Position numbers and translations under genes: made by a program. The notes under the pieces are model-generated. The model worked only from the letters and a program-made list of their open reading frames with translations. It was not told the origin of the DNA and searched no databases. From Deltaproteobacteria bacterium (GTDB taxonomy: Bacteria > Myxococcota_A > UBA9160 > UBA6930), in assembly GCA_019312665.1 (NCBI GenBank), contig JAFDCZ010000068.1, positions 1 to 33,305 on the forward strand: 33,305 nt of DNA. Reading direction: 5' to 3'. Shown piece after piece: positions 7,827 to 16,270 of the stretch. Every line of letters starts with the position of its first letter. The first letter of the stretch is position 1.

Positions 7827-7854
7827 AATGAACTTCTGATAGGATTTGTTCATT
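7827..7854. promoter_or_regulatory. Candidate TetR operator in divergent promoter region
   Basis: AATGAAC (7827-7833) and GTTCATT (7848-7854) form a perfect 7-bp inverted repeat with a 14-base spacer. This 28-bp span suits two TetR dimers or one extended site. It lies between the divergent starts at 7773 and 7873. The role is inferred from symmetry and position. Confidence 0.55.
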
Positions 7855-7872
7855 CTGGAACTTGGACGATAG

Positions 7873-8523
7873 ATGGCTGGAATCATTGAGAAATCCAGGC
7901 GCCAACAAGAGAGCGAAGCGCGGCGTGATCGCATCCTCTCGGCAGCACGCGCCTGTTTCGGCCAGCTCGGGTACTCCGGCGCGACGGTCGGCGCGATTGC
8001 CCGTGAAGCCGGCGTATCCAACGGGCTGCTCTACCGCTTCTTCCGCGACAAGGATCATCTCTTCGAAGTCGTGATGACGGAGATCATTCGCGATTGGGTG
8101 CGCGCCATGGTCCCGCGAGATACCGCGAGCGAGCCCGCCAGCAAAACCCTCGAAGGCATGTTCCGGCGCTCGGTCGAGTTCTGCAGAAGCCACCCGCTGC
8201 TCCCGGCCATGCTTCGCGGCGAACGTGCACTGGAACTGCCGCGGCATCTGCCACGGCATCTGCCACGGCATCTGCCACGGGGCTCCTCCGCTGGCCTCGA
8301 CCGGATCCACGCCCATCGGGAGCTCGTGGCTTCCATTCTCCGAAGCGGCATCGACGCCGGCGAATTCCGCGCGGATCTCGACGTACTTTCCGTGGCCGAC
8401 GTGATCTGCCAGCTCCAATCCGACTACTCGAGCCGCGCCTACCGCCGCGACCCTAGCTACCCGGACACACCGGAAATCCTGGAGGCGGTGGTGCGCTTCG
8501 TCCGCGACGCGGTGGTCAACTAA
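7873..8523 (+). CDS. TetR/AcrR-family transcriptional regulator
   Basis: A 216-residue protein with a classical N-terminal TetR helix-turn-helix (RRDRILSAARACFGQLGYSG, then VGAIAREAGVSNGLLYRFF followed by RDKDHLF, about residues 18-65). The C-terminal helical ligand domain is not assignable to a known effector. An unusual run of LPRH repeats at about 122-136, encoded by a 12-bp tandem repeat, interrupts the ligand domain. It is divergent from the amidohydrolase and probably controls that gene and itself through the intervening inverted repeat. No strong ribosome-binding site is visible before the ATG. Confidence 0.9.
   Translation: MAGIIEKSRRQQESEARRDRILSAARACFGQLGYSGATVGAIAREAGVSNGLLYRFFRDKDHLFEVVMTEIIRDWVRAMVPRDTASEPASKTLEGMFRRSVEFCRSHPLLPAMLRGERALELPRHLPRHLPRHLPRGSSAGLDRIHAHRELVASILRSGIDAGEFRADLDVLSVADVICQLQSDYSSRAYRRDPSYPDTPEILEAVVRFVRDAVVN
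8236..8280 (+). repeat. 12-bp in-frame tandem repeat inside the TetR gene
   Basis: Three full units of CTGCC(G/A)CGGCAT at 8236-8247, 8248-8259 and 8260-8271 plus nine bases of a fourth. Each encodes Leu-Pro-Arg-His. Because the unit is a multiple of three, changes in copy number would keep the frame. Confidence 0.93.
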
Positions 8524-8562
8524 CCTGCGAACGCCGCGCTGTGAGAGCCCAGCGACGCGAAG

Positions 8563-10143
8563 TCAGTCGCCGGTCGCCTGGCGGTCCAACCGCTCGATCC
8601 CGGACCTGGCTTCTCGATCCTCAGGATCCCGTAGCAGGGCCAGCTGGAACTCTGTGCGGGCCAGCATGCGGTTCTCCTCCTCGAGGGCGAGGCGCCCGAG
8701 GATCGTATGCGGGCGGGCAGCGGTGTTGTCTTCCTCGACGACTTTGCGGGCACAAGCCGTGAGCTTGGCACGCTGCACGCGCACCTCGACCCGGGCGACC
8801 ATGTAGGCGGCCCAGCTCTCGTACATGTGGTACTCGGCTTCGAGAGGCTCCAGCGCCACAGCGCGGGCGAAACTCGTGCGAGCCTCGCCGATCCGGTCCG
8901 CCTCCAGATGCTCCTGGCCCAGGCGGAACGCTCGCTCGGCCTCGAGGCGGGCTCCAGCCTGCTCCTGCTCCGAGGGCTCGTGGGGCCGCTCGCGTTTCTT
9001 GGGAATCTGGCGCGGACGCGGTGCGGGGCCCTTCGCTCGTGCTTTCGGTCGAGGCTGAGGCTGAGCCACGACGAGTTGGCCCGTCATCTCCAGCGTGATC
9101 AGCAGCCTTGGGTCTGCGGCTTCGAGTAGTTGGGCGACGCTTCGCTCGCCGTTCACCGCTCCAAGCTGCTCTGCCAGCACGCCGTCGAGTTCGAGCCGTG
9201 CCGCCACGGTGGTCGGCGGAGCGGCGAGCGTCGGCCGCCCCGTCACCCTGGCTTCGACGGCAGCGCGAGCCTCCGATTCGGGCAGATACGTGGACAATGC
9301 GAGAGCAACGATCGCTTCCACCTGCGGCAAGCCGAAGCCACCCACCTCGGTCTCGGGCTCTTCTTCGCGGAACTCGTGACTCACGTAGGTACGAAAGCTT
9401 GCAACGATCTTCTCGCTCAGCTGCTCGCGGAGCGCGCCGAACACCTCCTCCGGCGTGAAGAGGCCCAACTCGACCAACACCTCTCCCATTCGCACGGGCT
9501 CGTGCTCGTAGACACGTTCGGTCATGCGTTCGATCACCCGCACGTAGTCCTCGTCCGAAAGCTCGCCCTTGCGCAGCAGGATGCGGCCCAGACTCTCTCG
9601 CAACGAACCGCCTTCGGCCATCACGACTCGGCCATCGGTGAAGCGGATGAAGGTCCGTCGGCCCTCGCCACGCACGTCGAGCACACCGGTAGCTCGGCTC
9701 CGGTGCAGCTCCAGCACGACGCGGGAGAGCACGAGCGAAGCGTCAGGCCTGCGCTGAGGATGGGGGGCTGGGTGATCGAGTAGCGTCCGGAGTTCTGCTG
9801 CCAGCTTCACGCTGTCGACCGGATGGGGCAGCACCAGGCTCGGCTGCATCGCCGCTGGTATCAGACGCTCCAATTCCGCAGATTGGCCGGTGGCATCGAG
9901 CAGCACCAGCGACGGGGCTCCGGGCGACGCTCGAAGTGCCGCGCAGCCAGCGATCAGATCGCTCCCGGGCAGAGGGTGACTCAGCACCGCGACATCGAAG
10001 GCGCCGTCGCACAGCAGTTCCAGAGCCGGATCCAGGGAGCTGGCGCGGACGACCGCGAACCCAGCGGTGCCGAGGGCCTCGTCGTAGCCCTCCGGCGGCG
10101 GGGCGGCCTCCACGATCAGGATGCGGATGGGACGCTCGGACAC
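8563..10143 (-). CDS. Receiver-like, DUF4388 and TPR protein
   Basis: A 526-residue cytoplasmic protein. Residues 1-120 have the shape of a response-regulator receiver domain (IRILIVEAAPP, then FDVAVLSHPLPG). The phosphoacceptor position reads Ser55, not Asp, and only one acidic residue of the usual N-terminal pair is present. It is therefore likely a pseudo-receiver. Residues about 130-260 match DUF4388 (RRTFIRFTDGRVVMAEG, then LGRILLRKGELSDEDY, then MGEVLVELGLFTPEEVFGAL), a domain common in deltaproteobacterial signalling and motility proteins. A charged proline-rich linker (about 365-395) leads to tetratricopeptide repeats (about 405-520). The start is GTG. It lies downstream of the efflux operon but separated by 186 bp, so probably has its own promoter. 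The partner is unknown. Confidence 0.82.
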   Translation of the reverse strand: MSERPIRILIVEAAPPPEGYDEALGTAGFAVVRASSLDPALELLCDGAFDVAVLSHPLPGSDLIAGCAALRASPGAPSLVLLDATGQSAELERLIPAAMQPSLVLPHPVDSVKLAAELRTLLDHPAPHPQRRPDASLVLSRVVLELHRSRATGVLDVRGEGRRTFIRFTDGRVVMAEGGSLRESLGRILLRKGELSDEDYVRVIERMTERVYEHEPVRMGEVLVELGLFTPEEVFGALREQLSEKIVASFRTYVSHEFREEEPETEVGGFGLPQVEAIVALALSTYLPESEARAAVEARVTGRPTLAAPPTTVAARLELDGVLAEQLGAVNGERSVAQLLEAADPRLLITLEMTGQLVVAQPQPRPKARAKGPAPRPRQIPKKRERPHEPSEQEQAGARLEAERAFRLGQEHLEADRIGEARTSFARAVALEPLEAEYHMYESWAAYMVARVEVRVQRAKLTACARKVVEEDNTAARPHTILGRLALEEENRMLARTEFQLALLRDPEDREARSGIERLDRQATGD

Positions 10144-10329
10144 GCCATCTCATCGGCCGCTCGGTGCCTTACATGCAGGAGAATTCGTCGCTCGTTACGT
10201 TTCTGAGTTGAACTCCTGTCGGAGCCAGTACAGCCGACGCGCACTCAGGCGATCCGCGAGCAGCCCCAGCCTCCGCGCCGGCCGCTGCAGCGCGCGCCGG
10301 CCGCGCAGTTGGGCCGCTTCAGCACACCA

Positions 10330-13300
10330 TCAGCTTTCGCTCGGGAAGACCATCGGTTCCGGCCCGACCCGCAGGCGAGCCACACGTTCTTTTGCGCTCT
10401 CGACCATCAGATAGAGCGCCGGAACCGTGAAGAGCGTCAGGCCACTCGCAACCGCGAGCCCGAACACGATGCCTGCGGCAAACGGGCCGTACACCGGATG
10501 CGTGCCGCCCAATCCCACTGCCATCGGAAACAGCCCTGCAATCGTCGTCACGGTCGTGAGCAGGATCGGGCGGAAGCGCAGGCGGCAGGATTCGCGCACC
10601 GCGTCTAGAGAAGAGAGGCCCCGCGCCCTTCCCTGGTTCACGAAGTCGATCAAGACCAGGGAATCGTTCACGACGATGCCCGCCAACCCGACCATCGCGT
10701 AGAAGACGTACATCGTGAGCGGATAACCGAGCACGAACATGCCCAGGATCACGCCGATGAAGGCAAAGGCGATCACGCTCATCACCACGACGGGTTGGAG
10801 ATAGGAACGGAACTGTGCCGCCAAGATGGCGTAGATCGCCACCAATGCGATGAAGAGCGTGCCCATCAGCTCGGAGATGCTGCGCTCGGTTTCCTGGGCT
10901 TCTCCGCCGAAGACCAGGGAAACGCCGGGCCAACGAACGCTTGCATCAGCGAAGCGCGAAGCCATCTCGCGGTTCGCTGAAACCGAAGTCGCCTGCAATT
11001 TGTCGACTTCGGCATACACGACCACCGCGCGGCGGGCGTCGTAGTGGTAGAGCGATTGATAGCTGCGCTCGACATCGATGCGCGCCACGTCCCCGAGCTT
11101 TACCGTATGACCCTCGGGAGAACGGATCTCCACATCGAGCAGGTCGGAAATACTGCGGCGCTGTGCTTTCGGGTACATGACCCGGATATCCACGTCCTCA
11201 TCGGAGTCCGGATCCTTGAACGTGGATGGCACGAGGCCATCGTTCGCGGCGCGAAGCGCCATTCCCACATCCTGAAACGTCAAGCCGTGAAGTGACGCGC
11301 GATGCTCGTCCAACCGCACGCGTAGCTCTCGCGGACCGACCGGCAGGTTGTCCTCGATGTTGAAGACACCGGGAATCGTCGCGAGCTCGGCCTTGAGCTC
11401 GGCTGCAACCTGTTTGGCCAGACCGTAGTCATCGGCAAACACGCGAATCGCGACGGGTTTTCCGACCGGCGGTCCGTTTCGCGGAGCGAAGACGAAGACC
11501 TTCTCGATGCCGGAGCTTTCTTCCATCGCCGCCTCGACACCGCTGCGCACCCGCTCGAAGATGCGCTCCGGGTGGGCGACGTTCTCGCTCGTATCCGGAA
11601 ACTGGATGTAGAAGGCTCCGTAGTTGGCGCCGATTTCCGGCCCGCCTTCCGGCGACATCTTCATGCCCGCATAAGACAGGTAGTCGGTGATCTCACCTCC
11701 AAATTCCGAGAGCGCTTCATCGATCGCGATGAGCGATTCGGCGGTCTGGTCGACTCCCGCATCGATCGGGCCATCGGTCGTGATATAGAACTGGTTGAAA
11801 TCCGATTTGAAGAGATCGATCGGGACGTGCTGGGTGAGCCCACACGAGAAAGCAAGGGCCGCACAGCACACCAGGAAGAAGCTGCCGCGATAGCGCAGAA
11901 CCGGCTCGAGGGCGCGCAGGTAGCGGTCGCGCGAACGCATGAGGAAGCCGTCCACGGAAGCCCGCGCGCGGTGGGAGAATGCCACGACGCCCCCTCCCTC
12001 TGCAGGGTCGGCAGGACTCGCCGCAGTCTTGCTGCCCCAATCCAGGTAGTGGGCGGGCAAGATGATCAACGCCTCGAAGAGAGAGCCGATCAACGTGACG
12101 ATTACGGCCTTCGGCAGCAGCGAGAAGAACTCGCCGGAGGTGCCCGACACGAGCAGCATCGGCAGAAAGGCCGCAAGCGTGGTCGCCACGGTCGCGATCA
12201 CCGGCCACATGACCTGTCGGGTGCCCTCGATGATGGCGGTGCGGACCTCGTACCCTTCTTCCACGTGGCGGTAGATGTTCTCGATGATGATGATCGCGTG
12301 GTCGACCAACATCCATGTAGGGGAAGGCATAGAGCGCGAACAAGAACGAGAACGGCACGGCCAGGATCGCGAGGAGCGCATTGCGGAAACCGACCGTGAA
12401 CCAGAGCACGGCCACCACGGCCAAGACGCCGATCAAGAGGTTGGATTGGAGCAACGCCATTCGGGAATCGATGTAGGTCGAGCTATCCCACGTGACCGTC
12501 GCCTTGACGCCGGGTGGAAGCTCCTGATTCGCTTCGTCCACCAGTTCCCGCACGCGGGCCACCAACTCGCGAACGTCGACGCCACTTTCCTGGGCCACTC
12601 CCAGCAGAATGGCCGGGTCTCCGTTGTAGCGGCCGAACAAGCGCCGGTTCTCGAAGCCCGACTCGACGGTCGCGATCTCACCCAGGGTGATGTGGCGCCC
12701 CTTGGTGTCCTTCTTGACGATTGTCGCGGCCACCGACTCCGGCGTGGCAAAGTTTCCGAGGCCACGCACGGTGATCTCGTCCGAGGCGGCGTTGATGAAG
12801 CTGCCGGCCGGAATGTTCTGGTTATTGGCGCGAATCACCTCGCTGATCTCGGGAAGCGTGAGATTCGCCTGGAGCGCCAGCTGCCGATCGACGTAGACGC
12901 GCAGCTCCCGATCCCGGTCGCCGCGCGGAACAGCCTTTCGCACACCCGGAATCCGTTCGAGGCGCGTCTCGAGGTTTCGCGAGACCTCGCGGAGCGTGTA
13001 CTCGCCAACCCCTCCGACATCGGCGATCGCGACCATGCACGAAGGCCGCACCTCGTGAACCGAGAGCTCGAAGACCACCGGCTCCTCGGCCTCCTCGGGC
13101 AGATCATTGACCCGATCGATGGCGGCGCGCAGCTCGTTCAGCGAACTCTCCTGCTCGATCGCAGAGAGGCTTTCGTCCCATTCGACGTCGATCGACGAAA
13201 CTCCAGCCAGCGACGAGCTGGTGAGATCCTTGATGCCCCCGACTTCCTGGATCTCTTCCTCGAGCTTGGTCGTCACCAGACGCTCGATCTCGTCAGCGGA

Positions 13301-13462
13301 GGCGCCCGGCCAGACCGTGTTCACGATCGCCGTATTGAAGGAGATGTCCGGGAACACCTCGACCGGAATTCCGACGAAGGAAAACAGGCCCGCGCCGATC
13401 ACCATGACGAAGAGGATGTTCACCAGGACGACCTGGCGAACCGAGAACTCGGGAAGGCTCAT
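10330..13462 (-). pseudogene. RND-family efflux permease, disrupted by an internal deletion and frameshift
   Basis: This is an inner-membrane proton-driven RND pump of the AcrB/MexF type. The N-terminal part reads from ATG at 13462 (MSLPEFSVRQVVLVNILFV, PDISFNTAIVNTVWPGAS) through TM2-TM3 (NLLIGVLAVVAVLWFTVGFR, ALYAFPYM). The frame then changes at about 12307-12316 and continues in the next frame as LVDHAIIIIENIYRHVEEG to 10330. About 15-18 residues of the TM3-TM4 hairpin expected between YMDV and LVDHAI are absent, so this is a deletion of length 3n+2, not a single-base slip. Translation of the original frame runs on antisense-looking residues to 11717. The usual TM4 DD proton relay reads DH. 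The ATG overlaps the adaptor stop as ATGA. The pump is probably inactive unless this is an assembly fault. Confidence 0.88.
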
Positions 13463-14646
13463 CTCGGCGCCCCGGCGCTCGCATCACCGGCGGTGGTCAG
13501 GGGCTTTCTCGGCTTCACCGCCAGACCGTCGCGCAGCTCTCCTAGACCCGTGGTTACGATTTCCTCGCCGTCCTCGAGCCCCGAGACGATCTCCAGGTCT
13601 TCGGGTCGGAAGGGAATGCCGCGCGCTTCGATGCGACGCTGCCGAGCAACGGGACCTTTCTCGCCGGCTTCGATCACATACACGAGGCGCACACCGAACT
13701 GATCGAGGCTGGCATCTCGCGGGATGAGCCGAACCGGCCTGGGCTCGCCTAGCTTCAACTCCACTCTCGCCACCATGCCGGGCAGGATGCGCTGGCCAGG
13801 ATTGTCGATCTCGACCTCGATGGGAAACTTTCGACTCGTCGTATCTGCCGCTGCACCCACATGCAGGATGCGTCCCTCGAGGGTCTCACCGGGATACGCC
13901 TCCAACTCGACCGTGACGCTGGCGCCCGCGCGCAATGCCACGATTTCCCGATCGGTCACGCCGAGTGCAAGCCGTGCCGTTGAAAGATCCAACAGCTCGC
14001 CGACCGATTCGCCGGGCTGAAGGACCTCCCCCTTCTCGACCGGAAAGCCCTGGAGCGCGCCGGCGAAGGGGGCGAAGAGGGTCTTCTTCGCCAGCTGGTC
14101 GCGGGCTTCGGAGAGGTTGGCGCGGGCTTCGCGAAGGTTGGCGGCCGCGACCTTCTGGCCATTCACAGCCTGATCGCGTCGCGATGCGCTGGCGGCATCC
14201 CGGGTCGCCAGGCTCTCGAACCGTGCGCGCTCACTCTCCGCGAGGGAAAGCTGGCTCTCGGCCCGCGCCACGGCGGCGCTAGCTCGCTCGACCGCGACCT
14301 CGGCAAGCAGTGGATCCATCTTGACGAGCAACTGCCCGGCCTCGACCGCTTCGAGATCCTCCGCCCCGAGTTCGATGACCCGACCGCCGACCTCGGCAAA
14401 GAGTTCGACCCTGCGGCGGGCCTCGATCACGCCGGAGAGGCGAGTCGTCCGGAACAGCAGCTGTGGCTCGATCCTCCAGGTGCCGACACGTACGGCCGTG
14501 GCTTCCACGCCAGCCGCCGCTTCCCGCTGCGGCTCTGGCGCGAAGCTGTACAACGCGAAGGTCCCGACCAGGAGCAACCCGGCGGCGGCCAGGAAGATCC
14601 ATCGGGCACGGCCACTGGCCGTTTGGGAATTCGCGGAATCGTTCAT
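13459..14646 (-). CDS. Periplasmic adaptor (HlyD/MFP) of the RND efflux system
   Basis: A 395-residue membrane-fusion protein linking the RND pump to an outer-membrane channel. It has a single N-terminal membrane anchor at about 15-34 (WIFLAAAGLLLVGTFALYSF). A biotinyl-lipoyl half motif follows (SGVIEARRRVELFAEVGGRV), then an alpha-hairpin coiled coil at about 110-190 rich in Ala, Glu and Arg. The second lipoyl half is KTLFAPFAGALQG, and beta-barrel and membrane-proximal domains follow to the end (VTTGLGELRDGLAVKPRKPL). Its ATG overlaps the stop of the TetR gene as ATGA and its stop overlaps the RND start the same way, so the three genes form one coupled operon. No outer-membrane TolC gene is seen in the window. 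Confidence 0.93.
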   Translation of the reverse strand: MNDSANSQTASGRARWIFLAAAGLLLVGTFALYSFAPEPQREAAAGVEATAVRVGTWRIEPQLLFRTTRLSGVIEARRRVELFAEVGGRVIELGAEDLEAVEAGQLLVKMDPLLAEVAVERASAAVARAESQLSLAESERARFESLATRDAASASRRDQAVNGQKVAAANLREARANLSEARDQLAKKTLFAPFAGALQGFPVEKGEVLQPGESVGELLDLSTARLALGVTDREIVALRAGASVTVELEAYPGETLEGRILHVGAAADTTSRKFPIEVEIDNPGQRILPGMVARVELKLGEPRPVRLIPRDASLDQFGVRLVYVIEAGEKGPVARQRRIEARGIPFRPEDLEIVSGLEDGEEIVTTGLGELRDGLAVKPRKPLTTAGDASAGAPR

Positions 14647-15311
14647 TGAGACTCTCCAGAAGGGACGTGGGCTAGGCGAAGACGATCATTCAGCAATGCA
14701 TCGAACGATGCGCGCAGGAAAGCGGGCTCGACGGCTGCGGGATCGACGCTGCCTCGAAAGATCGAGCCGGAAATCAGGGCTAGCAGCGCGGTCGTGAAGG
14801 CCTCGAGATCCGCATCACGGCGGAAGGCCCCGCTTGCCTGACCGGCCTCGAGGGCCTCTCGCGTCAACGACGCCCTCCGCTCGGTGAAACCGCGCAGCGC
14901 CTTCTTGAACCGGTGTTCGAGGGCCGGAGCCTCTGCCACCAAGGCCCAGGCCTGGTAGACGAGCGGCGCCGTCTGCGCCTGGCTGCGAATCATCAGGATC
15001 AGCCCGTCGATCCAGCGGTCGACAAAGAGACGCGAATCGCGCTCGACTTCGATGGCGCCAAGTACGATCTGGGTTCCCGCCTCGAGCTGGTCTTCCAGCA
15101 TCGAGAGGAGCAGATCCTCCCGGCTTTCGAAATGATTGTAGAGCGTGCCCTTCGAGACATGCGCCCGAGCGGCGATCTGCTCCATCCGGACAGCGGCGAG
15201 GCCGCACTCGAGGCACGCCTCGCGAGCGCCGCGCAAGATCTGCTCTCGGCGTACATCGGGGCCCGGCCGCGCGGACGGATGAGAGTGGGCTTGGCGGTTC
15301 GAGGCGGGCAA
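14643..15311 (-). CDS. TetR-family regulator of the efflux operon
   Basis: A 222-residue TetR protein with DNA-binding domain at about 20-65 (RREQILRGAREACLECGLAA, then EQIAARAHVSKGTLYNHFES). The C-terminal helices belong to the ligand and dimer domain and are not diagnostic. It is the first gene of the operon with the MFP adaptor and RND pump. A perfect 18-bp palindrome lies 25 bases upstream and overlaps a likely -10 box, which is the usual layout of a self-repressing efflux regulator that is relieved by the pump substrate. The start is taken as TTG at 15311, the first start-like codon after an in-frame stop. A nearby ATG is out of frame, so the exact N-terminus is uncertain. Confidence 0.88.
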   Translation of the reverse strand: MPASNRQAHSHPSARPGPDVRREQILRGAREACLECGLAAVRMEQIAARAHVSKGTLYNHFESREDLLLSMLEDQLEAGTQIVLGAIEVERDSRLFVDRWIDGLILMIRSQAQTAPLVYQAWALVAEAPALEHRFKKALRGFTERRASLTREALEAGQASGAFRRDADLEAFTTALLALISGSIFRGSVDPAAVEPAFLRASFDALLNDRLRLAHVPSGESQ

Positions 15312-15335
15312 ACATCGTGCTCAGGGCGCGAGCAG

Positions 15336-15355
15336 ATACTGACCGGTCAGTATTA
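15336..15355 (-). promoter_or_regulatory. TetR-type operator palindrome overlapping the efflux operon -10 box
   Basis: ATACTGACCGGTCAGTAT at 15336-15353 is a perfect 18-bp palindrome. On the minus strand TAATAC (15355-15350) overlaps its edge and could be the -10 hexamer, placing transcription start inside the operator. The core TGACCGGTCA resembles operators of many TetR repressors. Binding by the adjacent TetR is inferred. Confidence 0.72.
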
Positions 15356-15409
15356 CATCAGCAGCTCTTCGAATGCCAGAATTCGCCGATCCCATCCCAA
15401 ACTCGCCTG

Positions 15410-15415
15410 TAGCAT
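15410..15415 (+). promoter_or_regulatory. Candidate -10 box, leaderless lipoprotein transcript
   Basis: TAGCAT lies 6 bases before the ATG at 15422, the spacing expected if transcription starts at or next to the start codon. No ribosome-binding site fits between. Confidence 0.4.
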
Positions 15416-15421
15416 GGCCCC

Positions 15422-15829
15422 ATGCAGCGCTTTCGAACGATCACCTTGCCCGTGCTCCTCGGCCTTGCCTGTTTTGGCTGCGGAACCGCCTACTTGCCGG
15501 TCGAATCGATCGATGAGCGGAGCCACGGCACGCCACTCAGCCGTTCGGAGTACCAGCGCAGCGGCGACCTCACCTGGCGCCTGGGCGACGTGGAACGAAC
15601 TGGAGACGCGCTGCGAATCGATTTCTCGTTGACCAATGGCACCTCCACCCCGGTGCGACAAGGCATGCTGCGCGTGATCTTGTACGGGCCTGACGGTGAA
15701 CAGATGACCGGCCGGCTCCCCTTTTCGGGAATTGGTGTGGGGCGCTCTCGGGCACTATCTGCCCGTTTTGCCGCAGTGCCGTTTCGAGTCGCGGATCTGG
15801 GACTCGAAATCATCTACGTCAGCCCCTGA
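15422..15829 (+). CDS. Small predicted lipoprotein with DUF1425/FxLYD-like beta fold
   Basis: A 135-residue exported protein. The N-terminus has a basic start, a hydrophobic core and cysteines at 17 and 20 (LPVLLGLACFGCG), consistent with a lipoprotein signal though neither Cys has an ideal lipobox. The mature part has a bacterial Ig-like pattern (LRIDFSLTNGTSTPVRQGML, then RVILYGPDGEQ, then LPFSGIGVGRSRALSARF). It resembles YcfL/DUF1425 and related proteins in which a conserved N-x-T segment sits between strands. Function is not known. It is divergent from the efflux operon and there is no co-directional partner close by. Confidence 0.72.
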   Translation: MQRFRTITLPVLLGLACFGCGTAYLPVESIDERSHGTPLSRSEYQRSGDLTWRLGDVERTGDALRIDFSLTNGTSTPVRQGMLRVILYGPDGEQMTGRLPFSGIGVGRSRALSARFAAVPFRVADLGLEIIYVSP

Positions 15830-16270
15830 ACGTTTTCAACTAGTTGGGAGCGAAGTCGAGGAATCGGTGGGGGCACTTCGGTGTAGCCACGGCCCCCCGC
15901 GGGACAGAAATTGACTCGCATGTCGAAGAAAGTTCTGGAAATGCGAGTGGAGACGTAAGAAGATATCGGACCGGCCAGCGCACCCGACTTGGAGTCATTC
16001 TCCCCCCGGGTGAGCATCTTTCGAGCCCCCGCCCAGAAATCAAGAGAACCGAGTTGATCCCCTCCGCCCCCCACGAACGCTCCCAACCGGGTCCTGCCCG
16101 ACGCGAGGACCCTGCGTGAGTTCGAGACCGCTCGGCCGGGCGCCTCGAACGCCCGCCGTGCACTGACCCGTGCCGGAGGCGTGTCGAGAGATCGACTCAC
16201 CCTCCGTGCTCCGAAGTCTCTCCAGCAACCTTCCCTTTCAATCCAGCGCCCTCAATTCAGCAAGGAGCCA
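15830..16270. other. Long gene-free leader before the sigma factor
   Basis: About 440 bases with no credible gene; open frames here are short and have no recognisable content. Two inverted repeats are visible: ACTCGCAT at 15914-15921 with ATGCGAGT at 15941-15948 (19-base spacer), and GGGTCCT at 16089-16095 with AGGACCC at 16106-16112 (10-base loop). They may belong to the promoter and 5' leader of the sigma gene. No riboswitch class is recognised. Confidence 0.5.

Noticed and set aside
12298-12381. Programmed frameshift in the RND gene
   Set aside because: No slippery heptamer is seen, and a block of the TM3-TM4 hairpin is missing as well, which fits a deletion.
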